From Hypsibius dujardini (lineage: Eukaryota; Tardigrada; Eutardigrada; Parachela; Hypsibiidae), in the NCBI GenBank assembly GCA_001579985.1, contig LRSR01002455.1, positions 1 to 26,632 of the forward strand: a stretch of 26,632 bases of DNA, written 5' to 3'. Below the pieces are notes generated by a model. The model saw only the letters and a list, made by a program, of their open reading frames with translations, was not told the origin of the DNA and ran no database searches. Of this stretch, positions 10,915-20,147 are shown piece after piece. The position numbers and the translations under genes are program-made. Numbering within the stretch: the first letter of the stretch is position 1; each line of letters opens with the position of its first letter.

Positions 10915-11061
10915 TACTGTACTGCCACGGTTATAACGATGGGTTTTTACACCCGGGCAGCGCACTCGGCCTGTGTGTGATGGCTAAGTGCCAACTCATG
11001 ACACAGGCGCATGTGACGGAGGCGGAGCTTAACTGACCGTTGTAATCGTGGCAGTACAGTA
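10915..11061. mobile_element. 147-bp MITE with TA-flanked inverted termini
   Basis: The left end TACTGTACTGCCACGGTTAT (from 10915) and the reverse complement of the right end, TACTGTACTGCCACGATTAC (from 11061), match over about 24 bases with three mismatches. Both start with TA, consistent with a TA target-site duplication. The interior, about 100 bp, has no coding potential. It is too short to be autonomous and most likely a Tc1/mariner-mobilised MITE. Confidence 0.7.
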
Positions 11062-11152
11062 CTTTTTCGTCTTTTTTCTTGTCTTGTAGTCATTTAGGTT
11101 TAGCTAGTTTATTACACGAGGAACTGAAAGCCATCGGGCAGCTGTATTTTAA

Positions 11153-11190
11153 AAGTAAGTTTCGTTTTATCTCATTTCGTTTTATCTCAA
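11153..11190. repeat. Two-copy direct repeat
   Basis: ttcgttttatctca occurs twice in immediate succession (near 11160 and 11174). Confidence 0.55.
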
Positions 11191-11390
11191 GACTCAATAA
11201 ATATAATTCCGCATTCGTTGAATAGGAGATCGTCGTGAAAAATGATAAATTATCATCTATAGAATATGGAATTACCCTCAAGTGTGAATATGAAGAAAAA
11301 GGAGAGGTAGATTGCCTTGCGATTTATTGTAAGAATACCACTGAGCAGGTGAAATAAACCACTACACGGATTAATAATAATCAATTCAGG

Positions 11391-11560
11391 GGCAAGCGGA
11401 AAGTGGGCTGGAATGCGGACAAACTGTTGTCGGAAAATGATGCCCGCGAGATGTACGCCCAATTCTACCGTCACTCTCCAAAAATTGAGCCTTTTGTAGA
11501 ATTTCTAACCATCAGGAGCCGGGAACAACTTGGAGAAACCTCCAGAACATTTCGAAAGGT
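11391..11560 (+). CDS. Internal exon of an unrecognised gene
   Basis: Acceptor CAATTCAG precedes 11391 and donor AAG|GTGGGT follows 11560. The 56-residue peptide is charged and helix-like (GKRKVGWNADKLLSEND, then EMYAQFYRHSPKIEPFVEFL, ending TSRTFRK). Codon use and composition look like real coding sequence. I do not recognise the family. The block DAREMY..FY....P..EFL vaguely recalls EF-hand-like helices but has no calcium loop. Confidence 0.5.
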
Positions 11561-11616
11561 GGGTTTAGTATTTTTGCCTGGTGATTGAGTGGGATTAATT
11601 GCCATTTCATTTAAGT

Positions 11617-11698
11617 TTGCCGGTACCAAGACGTTGACTGCTCTGAAACCGCTCATACCGCCGAGTTTGCCGAGGCCTTAAGACTTTTGGGTGAGCAT
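11617..11698 (+). CDS. Probable next exon of the same unrecognised gene
   Basis: An acceptor CATTTAAG lies just before this stretch and a strong donor (TTTTGG|GTGAGC) just after it. Only one frame is open through to the donor, reading CRYQDVDCSETAHTAEFAEA and then LRLLG. That frame needs an incoming phase of 1, whereas the best donor of the preceding exon leaves phase 0. Phase-0 joining gives FAGTKTLTALKPLIPPSLPR and one more residue, then a stop (TAA). So either the gene ends here, or the upstream exon uses another donor, or the two are not adjacent. Confidence 0.35.
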
Positions 11699-11808
11699 CT
11701 GTGCATTGCCTGCTCAACCTCCAAAACAGACTCCGTTCTTTTTACCTATACCATCTTTTGTTGACCATTTCAAGTTAACATTGACCAAGCGGTTGGAGAT
11801 GGTACAGC

Positions 11809-12717
11809 TCAACTAATGCTAAACTGGCATACACGAAGGTGAGGCTCTCCGACATGAGTCATCACAACACCTTGTAGTTCGATGAGGACGGAATTCTCGC
11901 AAAGAGCTGCCGTTTGGGATTTGCTGATAACCGATTTCCCGGCAATGGTGGTGACAGCGGGATCCTTTACAATTGCGACTGGCTTTGCGACCTGTCTAAC
12001 ATCAGACTTGTTGATGAGTTTCTGTTGGAAAGCTGCCATTTCTGCATAAGTGATTAGCAATTTCAGGGGAGCTGGAGGAGTAATGACAGGATTCGTTCCA
12101 AGAATGACTTCCACGGCTGTCGTTTCTAGCCCAGTTTCATCCGATTTGCCGGCAACCTTCGGTAGCTGAGCTGCCATGCAGAGTGTGCTGACAGAATGTG
12201 TGAGAACATACGTGACGGAGGGTTTCTCCACAGGAACGCATGTTAAGATAATAGGTATCTTTTGGACCTCACATTTGTACGACTCGGAGGTAATCATGCC
12301 GGATTGGTCAGCTGATTCGAGAATGATCTTGGTGGCAGAGGACTCCACAGGGAGAATGGTCTCCGGGGTAAAAGTTATAGTTCCCAGCTGAGCATTATCC
12401 GCCTCAGCAATGTTTGTCGACAGGGTTTCTGTCACCGGCTCCGATAGAATGGATACTGCCTCGGCCGTTACCTTTTCTGGCCATCGGTCCGACTGTTCCA
12501 TCGTGCTGTCCGTTTAATCCAAAGTCGCTGTTGACAGATCGATAGCCGGTGCCGACTCGCAAGGGCCTTCACCGAATAACTTGGCAGCTTGTTCGGTTAG
12601 TTTTACGCTAGCACTTTTCTCTGGTGGCTGCCCGACAAACTGGACTTGCTGCGGTTCAACTGACCTCGCAAAGAGGTCTACTCGCCGAATCACATCTTGA
12701 ATTACTAAGGTCAGCAC
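11809..12717 (-). CDS. Unrecognised Ser/Thr/Val-rich coding exon with one in-frame stop
   Basis: A very good acceptor (CTCTTTGCCCTTTAATTTAG) precedes 12717. A single frame then stays open for about 300 codons except for one TAA at 12514-12516, and ends at TGA (11809-11811). The first part (67 codons) ends DLSTATLD. After the stop the frame continues with an ATG (12501) into 230 codons of low-complexity but coding-like sequence rich in T, V, S, E and A (for example VTAEAVSILSEPVTETLSTN), with no membrane segments. It looks like a disordered scaffold-type protein. The stop could be a pseudogene lesion, a base error, the true end of the first protein, or read-through. No family recognised. Confidence 0.45.
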
Positions 12718-13243
12718 CTAAATTAAAGGGCAAAGAGTAGGCTCATTATAATGATTGACGAGAATCTGTGGCAGGGCTTACAACTCAGAGTTTAGTATAC
12801 TTAAACAAAAGAACGGGCCGTGGGCGAGAAATGTTTTATCTCGGGCGCGGTCCGCCGCACGCGTTGCCATCAATCAACATACCGCAGTTGCGGATCAGAT
12901 TTTGCGTCAAAAATCACACGAATACGTGCAGCCCAAGATCATCGTTTATTGTTTAGATCGGTGGATCATTTGCAGAAAATTATTCTGGCATCTTATAGAT
13001 TGCGTGATTTGTAGTCGTTAGGTTTATTTCTCCGGTTGACCAATTAGATTAGCAAGTTACGCTTTGGTCCAAAGCAAACTGGACCGATCGCTAAATACTG
13101 TTAAACTGTCAGACAGCTAAATCTTGCGACGTGTAAAACCGTCCGGCCGCTAAAAACTGTTTTGTCTGTCTCACACGACAGTCTATAATCCCAGGTGTTG
13201 AAGACTCACAGATTAACAATAAATAAATTCAGATTAATGATTA
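12718..13243. other. Spacer with a degenerate tandem repeat
   Basis: No gene is supported. Near 13076-13165 three related units of about 27-33 bp occur: gaccgatcgctaaatactgtt, gtcagacagctaaatcttgc and gtccggccgctaaaaactgt. Confidence 0.4.
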
Positions 13244-13251
13244 TGATTGTC

Positions 13252-13468
13252 CAGTGGCGCGCCGAGCTTTGGTTTGAGGGGGTGTTATTTTTTCTAACAG
13301 CATAAATAGTTCATTGTATCGGAAATATTTCCGATAGAACGTAAGGGGGACTATTGCATGACAATTCTCGATCACGGTGTTTTTCTTAAGTGGGGGACTC
13401 TTCCAGCACTTTTTTTACTTTCGAGGGGGGGTTTAGATTGACAAAAGACCCCCGTCGGCGCGCTACTG
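13252..13468. mobile_element. 217-bp non-autonomous hAT-type element
   Basis: Left end CAGTGGCGCGCCGA (from 13252) and reverse-complemented right end CAGTAGCGCGCCGA (from 13468) match at 13 of 14 positions. CAG-N-GGCGCGCC-like ends are characteristic of hAT elements. The flanking octamers, tgattgtc (13244-13251) and tgatcgtt (13469-13476), match at 6 of 8 positions, consistent with an aged 8-bp target-site duplication. The interior is non-coding, with G-rich stretches near both ends. No transposase is present. Confidence 0.8.
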
Positions 13469-13476
13469 TGATCGTT

Positions 13477-14878
13477 TAAACCTGTCAAGGAGAAATGAGG
13501 GGAGCTGTTCAAAGGTTGTTCTAAAATTTTGCTAACGGTTTAAATACACTGAACGTTGTGGGAAAGTCTTGTTGCCGTTGTTAACGTGTTAGTTTCATTA
13601 GCTTACGCATATTCTTCAACTTACATTTGGTTAAGACAAGGCCACTTTTATGGGTTAGACTGCCGGTTTTTGCTGAAACTAAGAGCATTGATACAGCATT
13701 GGTGGGGATGACTCGTGGGAGCACTCGCCTCCTTGGGATTGATTCTCACAATTGACCAACGCAGGACCTCTGACTTCGGAAACATGTTGGCTCCTTGCAA
13801 ATCATTTAGATGTCCAATTGGGATTACAATAAGAAGTTCACATTGATTATAAGGCTTTCGTTACCGTAAAAAATATCGATTTGAAAGGCGGTATTTGTTG
13901 CAATTATGTTAACTATCGAATTAAATTTGTTTGTTTCTTATCTAATGGTAGCTAGATTTTTGAAGTAATAGACCTGGATAATTGTGGCAGGCGCTGCGCG
14001 CGGGAAGTTACCATCAGACGTGGAACACTGCGCGCAGAGGTCGAGGAATTTAATTTCTTCCTTGGCGTATAAATACCGGTACGGACGGTGCCTGGGCGTC
14101 AAAACTTCAGCCAGTTAAATTTATCCAGGTATCAAGAATTACTTATAAATACAAAAAAGGCGAGGGTGGGTGGGAGATAAAAAATCGGGAAAATACGTGG
14201 AGAGCTCTTCACTCTCAAGCAATGGAAGGAACAAGAATGAAAAATGAATTTGTAGTTGCTGCAGTCGTCAACCCGGCGAACTCCACTGGAGTCGGTCGGT
14301 TGGCTTTTCCGGTCTGCTGGGCAAACGTTGAAAAGAGGCGGCTGTTGTATATGGTCGGCCGTCCGTCAGAGTAGCCTACTTTTCCAATTATATACAGATT
14401 ACTCGGTGAGTAATCTTACCCACTTATGACTTTTTGCAGAAGCCGACCATTCTATTTGGTCGAAGCATCCCCTTCATTATAATTATTGGAAACTCGATAC
14501 GACACGTCTGTTTCCGACCATTTGAATGACCCTTTCGCCCTCCTTCTCACATTTGCACGTGAAGGTCATCCCACCATCTACGCACAAGGCATGCAGTCAT
14601 GAGGCATGTTGATGGAAGAAGCCTTCGGTGTTGTCTAACCTCTGCCAGATCTCAATTTTCAAAGTACCACAAACCCCAAAGGGTAGACGCACTCAATCAT
14701 TTCGTAGCTTTGCGTGTAAAGACTAAACTCTCTATTCATAGCCTAATCTTTTCCGGTCTTCCGGTTCTCTGTCTCAGTTGCAGCACATTTATACTACGCA
14801 GGCTGGATACAGAGAACGTATAATATTTTTCGATTTTTCTTCATCGTTGTCTTTACTTGATGTGGAAGTAGAAGAAGA
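13477..14878. other. Intergenic region with a promoter-like block
   Basis: No gene is supported. A GC-rich block with repeated TGCGCGC (13990-14040) leads into a TATA box at 14068-14075. Short open frames (such as 14599-14823) have no features. Confidence 0.4.
14068..14075 (+). promoter_or_regulatory. TATA box, possible plus-strand promoter
   Basis: TATAAATA sits downstream of a GC-rich TGCGCGC-containing block, with TCAAAACTTCAG about 25-35 nt further on as a possible start region. The nearest plus-strand coding frame begins at 14879. The assignment is by pattern only. Confidence 0.3.
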
Positions 14879-15376
14879 ATGTTTATTAAAGAGGATCTGC
14901 TGAAGCTGTCGAAGCGGCAACTCAATGTCGTTCTGAGGGAAGTTGAGAAGCGCGCATTAATTCAGCGAGTTCTTCAGACTACTGACGCTCATGACGAAGA
15001 GCCGGTCGTGATCTGTCCGCAGATCTCAACCTCGACGTCAACAAGTGCCGCAGTCCTCAACGAATTACAACCCATATCGAATGGGATCAGCCAGGAGCCA
15101 TCGTCGGACGAACAGCCGATCAGCGAATCACAAATAATTTCCAACTTGGAAATAACATTTAGTTGTGAGGAAGTGGAGAAACGCGTCACTTCTTTTGATG
15201 AAGGATGTGACACGGAGTGTGGGAATAAATATCGGCCGGTCTCTTGTCGTCACGTCCAGACGCTTCACACAGACCAGCCGGCAATCGGTCCACGTCATAC
15301 CCTACGAAGCAAAGCTTACTACCTGGCAGCTCTCCACATTCCGCCGTACCAACATCGACACGAGAAGGAGGGATAA
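14879..15376 (+). CDS. Unrecognised 165-residue protein, apparently single exon
   Basis: ATG at 14879 (context GAAGAATG) opens a frame ending TAA at 15374-15376. The N-terminus is a charged amphipathic helix (SKRQLNVVLREVEKRALIQR). A long Ser/Thr/Glu/Gln-rich, probably disordered middle follows (STSTSTSAAVLNE, SQEPSSDEQPISES), and the C-terminus is His/Arg-rich (PYQHRHEKEG). No signal peptide or membrane segment is seen. No strong donor occurs inside, so it is either one exon or a last exon whose acceptor may be the AG just before AAGAAGAATG. The other-frame extension past 15376 to 15827 lacks coding character. Family unknown. Confidence 0.45.
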   Translation: MFIKEDLLKLSKRQLNVVLREVEKRALIQRVLQTTDAHDEEPVVICPQISTSTSTSAAVLNELQPISNGISQEPSSDEQPISESQIISNLEITFSCEEVEKRVTSFDEGCDTECGNKYRPVSCRHVQTLHTDQPAIGPRHTLRSKAYYLAALHIPPYQHRHEKEG

Positions 15377-17939
15377 TTTACGTCCGGATAATTGTCCTCT
15401 AACTTCTTTTGCCTTGCATACCTCAATCATGTGGCTACACTGCCCATTGTTATATTTGTGGCAATACATGTTTCCTGTCTATCTCCGGATGAGCATTAGC
15501 AATTATTGTGCATGTTCAACGCTTCGTTTTCTACTCTTATATACGATTTTTGAGTTAAGAGAAATTGGCGTATCTGCTTCTTTGAAGAAACCAATCGACA
15601 CCAAGCCCTTATTATTAAACATCTCACAGTTACTTCATTTCAAGCCGAGGCGAGTGGGCTTTTGGTTTATTTTTTTCAGCAAAAGCAGACAAATGATCTA
15701 TGGCCAGAGAGTTTACATTATCATCAATAAGGATCCTGCGACATGGCTCCAGAATTGCGAAAAGAGTTATGATCTTGATTTACGAGTGACCTTTGAGCGA
15801 TTTTTTTTAATTTGCAATGACATTTGAAGTTTTTCTTAAAGCATCGTAGTGCGGTGTATATTCAGGAAAATAATTTCTTGCTAGTGGTCGGAATTTTATA
15901 TGACGAAAATTATTCCTGGTCAGTACATTGAATTGTTGATACTAATTCAGCTGATACGTTTGGGGTCCTGCTGAAGTCGTAGGCGCTTCAGCGCAACCAG
16001 ACACGCGCCTAATGCCAAGGCCGCTCTCTTTGGCCACCGCATAGACGGGCTTACGTTCAATAATGGAAACCCGCTGACCTTGACAGTGATCCCAATCCCA
16101 AGTTTCAGGTCAGCAAAAGACTTTTTCCACATACACACGCTGTTAAGTTTTACAATTAATTACAGTACTATCTGTCCGTTAGTCCGTTAGTCCGTAGTTT
16201 GTTTGCTTGTCTGTCTGACTGATCACATGGTTGTGTATGTGTATCTGTCTGTCTCCTTGTCTCTCTGTCTCTCTGTCTGGTTGGCTGGCACAAACAGATT
16301 TGCTTTTTTACCCCCATGAAAGGACGGTGACAAGTAAAGAAATGTCACCCTAGTCTAGGCGATGATGATGCTTATTCTAAATTTTGCTTTGAGCAACGCT
16401 TTTGAAATTAAACAGTCTCTTCAGAATCAGTTGGACTGTTAAATCAAGAATTATCCCAACATTTAGATCCCTCTCCAGGGTATGGTGGGCGAACAATTTA
16501 TACATAAATGGAGGTCCCAGTTTCGTGCGAAGTCATTTCCTACATACAATATGGCGCTCGATATTCCCATCCCTGTCGCCGGTGCAAAAGGCAAGTATTT
16601 TATATTTTCGCTTGCAAACCAATAAAGCAATAGCGAGCTTTAATGAAATTGAAAGGCACGTCTGGGAAACTGTAGAACAAGGTCTTCACTCCTGAATTGT
16701 GCAGGCGGCGGTGATCAATAACAACGGTGCTCGAATTCATCATTGATAATCAAAATTTCCTCGAGAAATTTGTGTTATCTCTGAAAACTTTCTGTCGTCA
16801 ACTTCCACGTCAAACTAAATACTTCTTTACTGCGCTTTTTTCATTAAAAATCCCTTTTTTTACTTTTTTCTCGTTTTTTTTTTTGGCGAACACTTATATA
16901 AGAAATCAAGCAATGAAAAAAGTAATAGCACGCTGTGGCTGAAATTGGCTCAAACTTTAACCACCCTCATTTACTGGCACCAAGTAAAAAGTTGCTTTTA
17001 ACTGGTTAGCGTTATCTTGTGCCACGTGTGTATAACTTGGGAAAAGTGCTGCGGCAATTATCAGCCGCTCAATCTCAACGGCAGTGCACAGACTAAGATA
17101 CCCCAAACTATCTTCTTTTCGCAATCTATGTTTCTTTATGGTCAGCACTTTCGCATCGAGCCAGTGATCATCTTCAAAGTAGGAGTTTCAGCAGCTGTTC
17201 ATGTGAGTGCCTAAACAAATCACATTTCATTATTGAAATCAAAACAGATTTAACGGGACGAATACAGATGTAGTCCTTACTTTTCACGAAGTTTTTATTT
17301 AATAAAATATTGGAAAAAAAATTGTCATCCGTTTTTATCTTCTAACATTCCCAAAAATATTTGATTATATTTTGCTGAAAGGCTACGTACGAGTAAGTCT
17401 TATTTATTAAATTTCATTTTTAAATTTTATTTATATATGATTAATAAATTTAAAATTGATGGAAGTACAACTTCTCAACATGACCCATACAACCTGTTGT
17501 CGCCGCTTTAGTGTACAACTTAAATAAAGTTAATTAATTAAACTCTAAGTCGCTCACCTTTACTTCTGAAATAAAAAGCGGATGAGTATGAAAATCATAT
17601 ACAAACAAATATCCCTACACTTAAACAACTTCAAGATACATTTATGAAAAGGAAAGTCGCTGAAGAAGCCCTAGCGATACGTACCACTGGTTACCAAAGG
17701 GAGCTCAATACAACTACTTGTACCAGTAGTGTGCTACAATAGAGAATAGTCGTAAAAAGTTCGAAGAGAGATTGGAAAGATTGTCGAATAGAGACGTGCA
17801 GTAACGAAAAATAACCCATTCATAACTCAACGACACTCAATGCAATCATAATTCAGTGAAAAAACACGACACAACGTGTAAGGAAAAGAACACAGTTCAA
17901 TCACTGTGCGTAAGACACTATACGTAAGTAAAGATGCGT
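15377..17939. other. Long spacer, no supported gene
   Basis: About 2.5 kb, AT-rich to the right. It contains a T/G/C simple-repeat tract (16171-16290) and a minus-strand open stretch of 63 codons (15947-16138) with a plausible acceptor AACTTAACAG above it and a basic C-terminus (LKRLRLQQDPKR), which could be a stray exon. A short start-like peptide (MALDIPIPVAGAK, near 16550) has a weak donor. None is convincing. Confidence 0.4.
16171..16290. repeat. Simple repeat rich in TCTG / TCCGTTAG
   Basis: Repeated tccgttag units lead into gtctgtctgactg and ctctctgtctctctgtctgg. This is low-complexity pyrimidine-rich DNA. Confidence 0.75.
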
Positions 17940-18955
17940 TCATCCGCCCGGTTTGTCACATGCGACGCCTTTAGGGAAAGAGCTGCCACACTTGAAACAG
18001 CGATACGCAAACGTGCACGTTACACTGAAATACGGTCCCCTGGCCACCTGTGACAGGTCTTACTTCATTACGGATCCCTCAATATTGCGAATCTCTTTGG
18101 GGATATGCAAATTTGACTCAATGCGATTGCGTTCCTGAAATTCGAATCGGATACGGTGGCGTAGTTGCGAGTTGAGAAATGAAAGTAGCGGTCAGACAGG
18201 TTCCTGCGAACATCTTTATTGGTCAAACGAGAACCTTGGGATGCGATACGGCTGCGCAATTCTAAATTAAATTTCAAAATAGCAACATCAGCGTAGTCAC
18301 AGCATTTATTTGGGAGAAATTCAAGGTAATCACCATACTCTGCGATGACCTCAACCCGGATGCTACAGTTAAGACTTTTGAGGATTTTAAGCGACTCCGC
18401 AAAGAACTCATTGCAAGTCAAGTCCAGTAACTCTGCAGACTTTTGCTCAAGCGTACCGATGCCGCACGGGCATGCTCGTTCGTGGGGACGAGGTAGATCA
18501 CGTGCGATTTTAAAAATGTTAGTTGCAGATGAGACACCGTCGCGCTCGGCGTTTGCAAACCCAATTTTAAACTGAACAGCCGTTTTTGAGGCTTGGCAAA
18601 TAGGCACGAGCGTAGCACCTTACAGCTGTCAAAATAACACGCTAAATTGAGGCCTGCAACCTGAGCCTGTTCCAAATACTGGAAATTTGCCTTCGGGGCG
18701 AACCCGGCCCCCTCGAGAATTTCGATCGTGTGATCCGAAAACCTAGCTCGATTGCCAATGCGTGAAGAGTATCATCTGAATGATTTTCGTTAACAACCGT
18801 TTGGATGTTGACGCCCGGGTGGGCTCTCTGCGAGATGATAATACGACCGACGAGAAGAGTAATAGTACCGTCTTTGTCCGCGTTCATAGCGTAAAGGATC
18901 TCCTGCAACTGAATCTTTTTTAGCCTAGTTAATAGATGACTATCTACTCCTTTAA
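17940..18955 (-). pseudogene. Coding remnant spread over several frames, family unknown
   Basis: Coding-like protein sequence runs continuously along the minus strand but changes frame. From about 18955 the frame reads DGTITLLVGRIIISQR and then NHSDDTLHALAIELGF. Near 18735 another frame takes over seamlessly (SDHTIEILEGAGFAPKANF, then GLNLACYFDSC). Near 18620 a third frame continues for about 160 codons (KTAVQFKIGFANAERDGVSS, then IRVEVIAEYGDYLEFLPNKC). Near 18150 it shifts again (FEFQERNRIESNLHIPKEIR) and a final stretch ends YRCFKCGSSFPKGVACDKPG at TGA (17940-17942). The changes occur without splice consensus, so I read this as a decayed intron-poor gene or processed copy. The terminal CxxC..C is zinc-ribbon-like. 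I do not recognise the protein. Confidence 0.5.
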
Positions 18956-19589
18956 GATGAAATGTACTTACTCAGCTATTATCATGTACATAGTTCTGCC
19001 ATGTCGGCAAAAATTAGTACGTTAGATTAGGAAATATTTGTTATCCCTGACTATATAAGCGTGTGTTGTACAGTAATGTGGGAAGTTCTTTCCTTTGACC
19101 TCTAATCTCCTCTACCTCTCCTTTGGCTACAATTCTTCTCCTATTATTCAGTCTAATAGCTTGCATGTTGAGGTTCTTCCACCCTACTAGGGACCGAGGC
19201 CTAACATCAGACAGTATTTTGCGACATCTCCGGCGGTTGGGTTGAAGGGGGAACATAAATGGGCGAACAGCAACTTTTCTCAACTCGATTCCGAACTCGG
19301 CAGTTCGCTCGGGTGTCCGATATATTTTTGAACAATTTAAAAGTTTGTTTTGGCATCATGTTTGAGATCCTTTTGATACAAGAGAAATAATCTATCAATA
19401 ACTACAAAAGAGAAAATGGGAACATCGTTCGGTATAGCAAAGTGGTGTTTTGAATGGAGTAGACAAGTCTCGTGCTTGTTGCTTGGCAAAGTGAGTGTCC
19501 AGTACAGTACTTGATGCATAAACTCGAATCAACATGGAGAGAGAAAGCATGATCTGAAGGAGAGGAAGTGTTACTTGGCTGATGTTAAA
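18956..19589. other. Spacer upstream of the channel gene
   Basis: No gene is supported. The channel frame is already open from about 19515 but has no Met until 19590, so this region holds either the 5' UTR or the end of an intron. Confidence 0.45.
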
Positions 19590-20147
19590 ATGTTCTCTTG
19601 CACAAAAGAAGTAGCGCTACTGCAGCAGTATGTGAAGAAGAAGGGTCCCCGTCGCTTCGGCGACAGCGATGAGATGAAGGAGACCAAGACCAAGATGGGC
19701 CAGATGGTGGACATTGAATGGGGCTGGCTGGGGTACGAAAATCGCGCTAAACGAGACAGCAAGTTCACTGTCTGGGACGTCCTCATTTCCGGAATGGTCG
19801 TCCTTCAAGCCACACTCATTAGCTTCGCAGCTGCGTTTGATCCTTACAATATGTCGCTACTGATTGTGACGTACGCGTTGGATTTCATCAATCTAATTGA
19901 TATTTGCATGACGGCCTGGCGCCATTACGAGCATGATTTGAGAAACACGGAGCTCCGAAGAGGTCGCTGTCGGCTGGATCTGTACTTTCGTGGTCGTTTT
20001 CTCATTGACTTTCTCGGGATTGCTCCGGTGGAAATGATCTGTTATCTGTACCTCAAATCCAACGTGTCAGTTAATCGCTTTCAGATCATGTCCCTCTTGG
20101 CTTATGCTCGGACCAATCGGATGCTTTGCCTATATAAAGTGTTTCGT
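19590..20147 (+). CDS. Channel exon A: N-terminus and S1-S4 of first repeat
   Basis: 186 residues from Met 19590, in phase 0 at the donor CGT|GTAAGT. Residues 1-57 are charged and cytoplasmic (YVKKKGPRRFG). S1 lies at about 59-82 (FTVWDVLISGMVVLQATLIS), S2 at about 88-109 with an acidic residue (ALDFINLIDICMTAW), S3 at about 129-155 (DFLGIAPVEMI) and S4 at about 163-186 (NRFQIMSLLAYARTNRMLCL, then YKVFR). S4 has few regularly spaced basic residues, as in CNG rather than Kv channels. Possible acceptors inside (ACAAAAG near 19608, CTGCAG near 19625) mean the first residues may be intronic and earlier repeats could lie upstream. Confidence 0.85.

Noticed and set aside
15165-15827. 220-codon plus-strand open frame
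   Set aside because: It overlaps the 14879-15376 frame out of phase and its 3' half is AT-rich and of non-coding character.
16549-16600. Short first-exon-like peptide MALDIPIPVAGAK followed by a GT
   Set aside because: The donor is weak and no partner exon was found.
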